Origin: JAMZMI01 sp964353015
GTDB taxonomy: Bacteria > Bacteroidota > Bacteroidia > Cytophagales > Cyclobacteriaceae
DNA length: 64,000 nt
Assembly (NCBI GenBank): GCA_964353015.1
Contig: CAYGUA010000026.1
Location: 20,529-84,528, forward strand
Reading direction: 5' to 3'
The position numbers and the translations under genes were made by a program. Each line of letters opens with the position of its first letter. Position 1 is the stretch's first letter. The notes under the pieces are model-generated. The model was not told the origin of the DNA. It was given only the letters and a program-made list of their open reading frames with translations, and did not search any database. Of this stretch, positions 63,683 through 64,000 are shown piece by piece.

Positions 63683-63982
63683 GCTGTTGTAATCTAATAA
63701 TTGAAAGCCAATCACAACTCAAGAACCTGATGAAATCACAGGGCATCAGCTGTTGTAATCTAATAATTGAAAGCCAATCACAACAATTTTACTGGTATAA
63801 CTTCATTTACTCAGGCTGTTGTAATCTAATAATTGAAAGCCAATCACAACTCATGATCTATTTGTATCGTGAGTAATTCAGCTGTTGTAATCTAATAATT
63901 GAAAGCCAATCACAACATATTAAAATAAAAGCAATAAATCTAAAAAGCTGATGTAATCTAATAATTGAAATCAAATAAAAAC
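63683..63982 (-). CRISPR. type II-C CRISPR array, 4 spacers
   Basis: Five 36-base repeats: four identical (63683-63718, 63749-63784, 63815-63850, 63881-63916) and one degenerate (63947-63982, 5 mismatches), with four spacers of exactly 30 bases. On the minus strand the repeat begins GTTGTGATTGGCTTTC and ends TTACAACAGC. The tracrRNA anti-repeat fixes crRNA sense as minus, so transcription runs toward cas2. The degenerate copy lies at the upstream end. Spacer 63917-63946 is almost pure AT. The window ends 18 bases further, so more sequence on the right cannot be judged. Confidence 0.97.
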
Positions 63983-64000
63983 AAAATAAACTCAAAAAAA

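Overview
The window is a 64 kb piece of a Bacteroidota chromosome, most likely a member of the Cytophagales. Support for this: AT-rich DNA, TAnnTTTG-type promoter motifs, little use of Shine-Dalgarno sequences, a short RpoD of the Bacteroidota type (287 aa), a fused alpha/beta E1 2-oxoacid dehydrogenase, a TamB gene divergent from tsaD, a DUF177-rpmF-fabH-efp-accB-accC block, and a type II-C CRISPR-Cas9 locus. It is draft sequence: a run of 10 N (59581-59590) interrupts cas9, and one frameshift lies in the first gene.

Layout. 1-4733 (minus): an operon of type II NADH dehydrogenase, C39-like peptidase, RimK-like ATP-grasp ligase and GCS2-family carboxylate-amine ligase, which looks like a small amidoligase/peptide cluster. 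4880-12411: UMF1-family transporter, stand-alone PD-(D/E)xK protein, alanine dehydrogenase, fused E1, a lipoprotein, a LuxE-like protein and a 41-aa lipoprotein. 12420-20237 (minus): an NtrC-type regulator without its DNA-binding domain, RNase P RNA, a photolyase and TamB. 20260-24072 (plus): tsaD, smpB, HNH nuclease, aldehyde dehydrogenase, coiled-coil lipoprotein. 24146-26403 (minus): ExbB/ExbD/ExbD energy-transduction operon, then tRNA-Ser. 26726-32640 (minus): asparaginase, TatD, polysaccharide deacetylase, SpoIIE-type phosphatase, glycosyltransferase and flippase-like protein. 32643-51431: housekeeping genes (ruvC, HIT, greA, D-2-hydroxyacid dehydrogenase, mgtE, rsmA, pdxA, fatty-acid and translation block, hslV, trxB, rpoD, pnp, rpsO, lptF/G-type permease).

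51540 to the right edge looks like an integrated mobile element next to tRNA-Met. It holds paired tandem 10-bp sites (51620-51710) that look like integrase arm sites, a tyrosine recombinase without the canonical box I arginine, a protein resembling an integrase arm domain, an excisionase-like HTH protein, a 1060-aa primase-helicase with a decayed zinc finger, an array of TGTTGATGT iterons just behind it (possible replication origin), a PD-(D/E)xK-like protein, and a complete type II-C CRISPR-Cas locus: tracrRNA (minus strand), cas9, cas1, cas2, and four intact repeats plus one degenerate repeat with 30-nt spacers.

The anti-repeat shows that tracrRNA and crRNA are both read on the minus strand, so the array is transcribed toward cas2. 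A perfect 16-bp hairpin separates the array from cas2, and the degenerate repeat sits at the promoter-side end. The right boundary of the element is not in the window. The link between the CRISPR locus and the element is inferred from proximity only.
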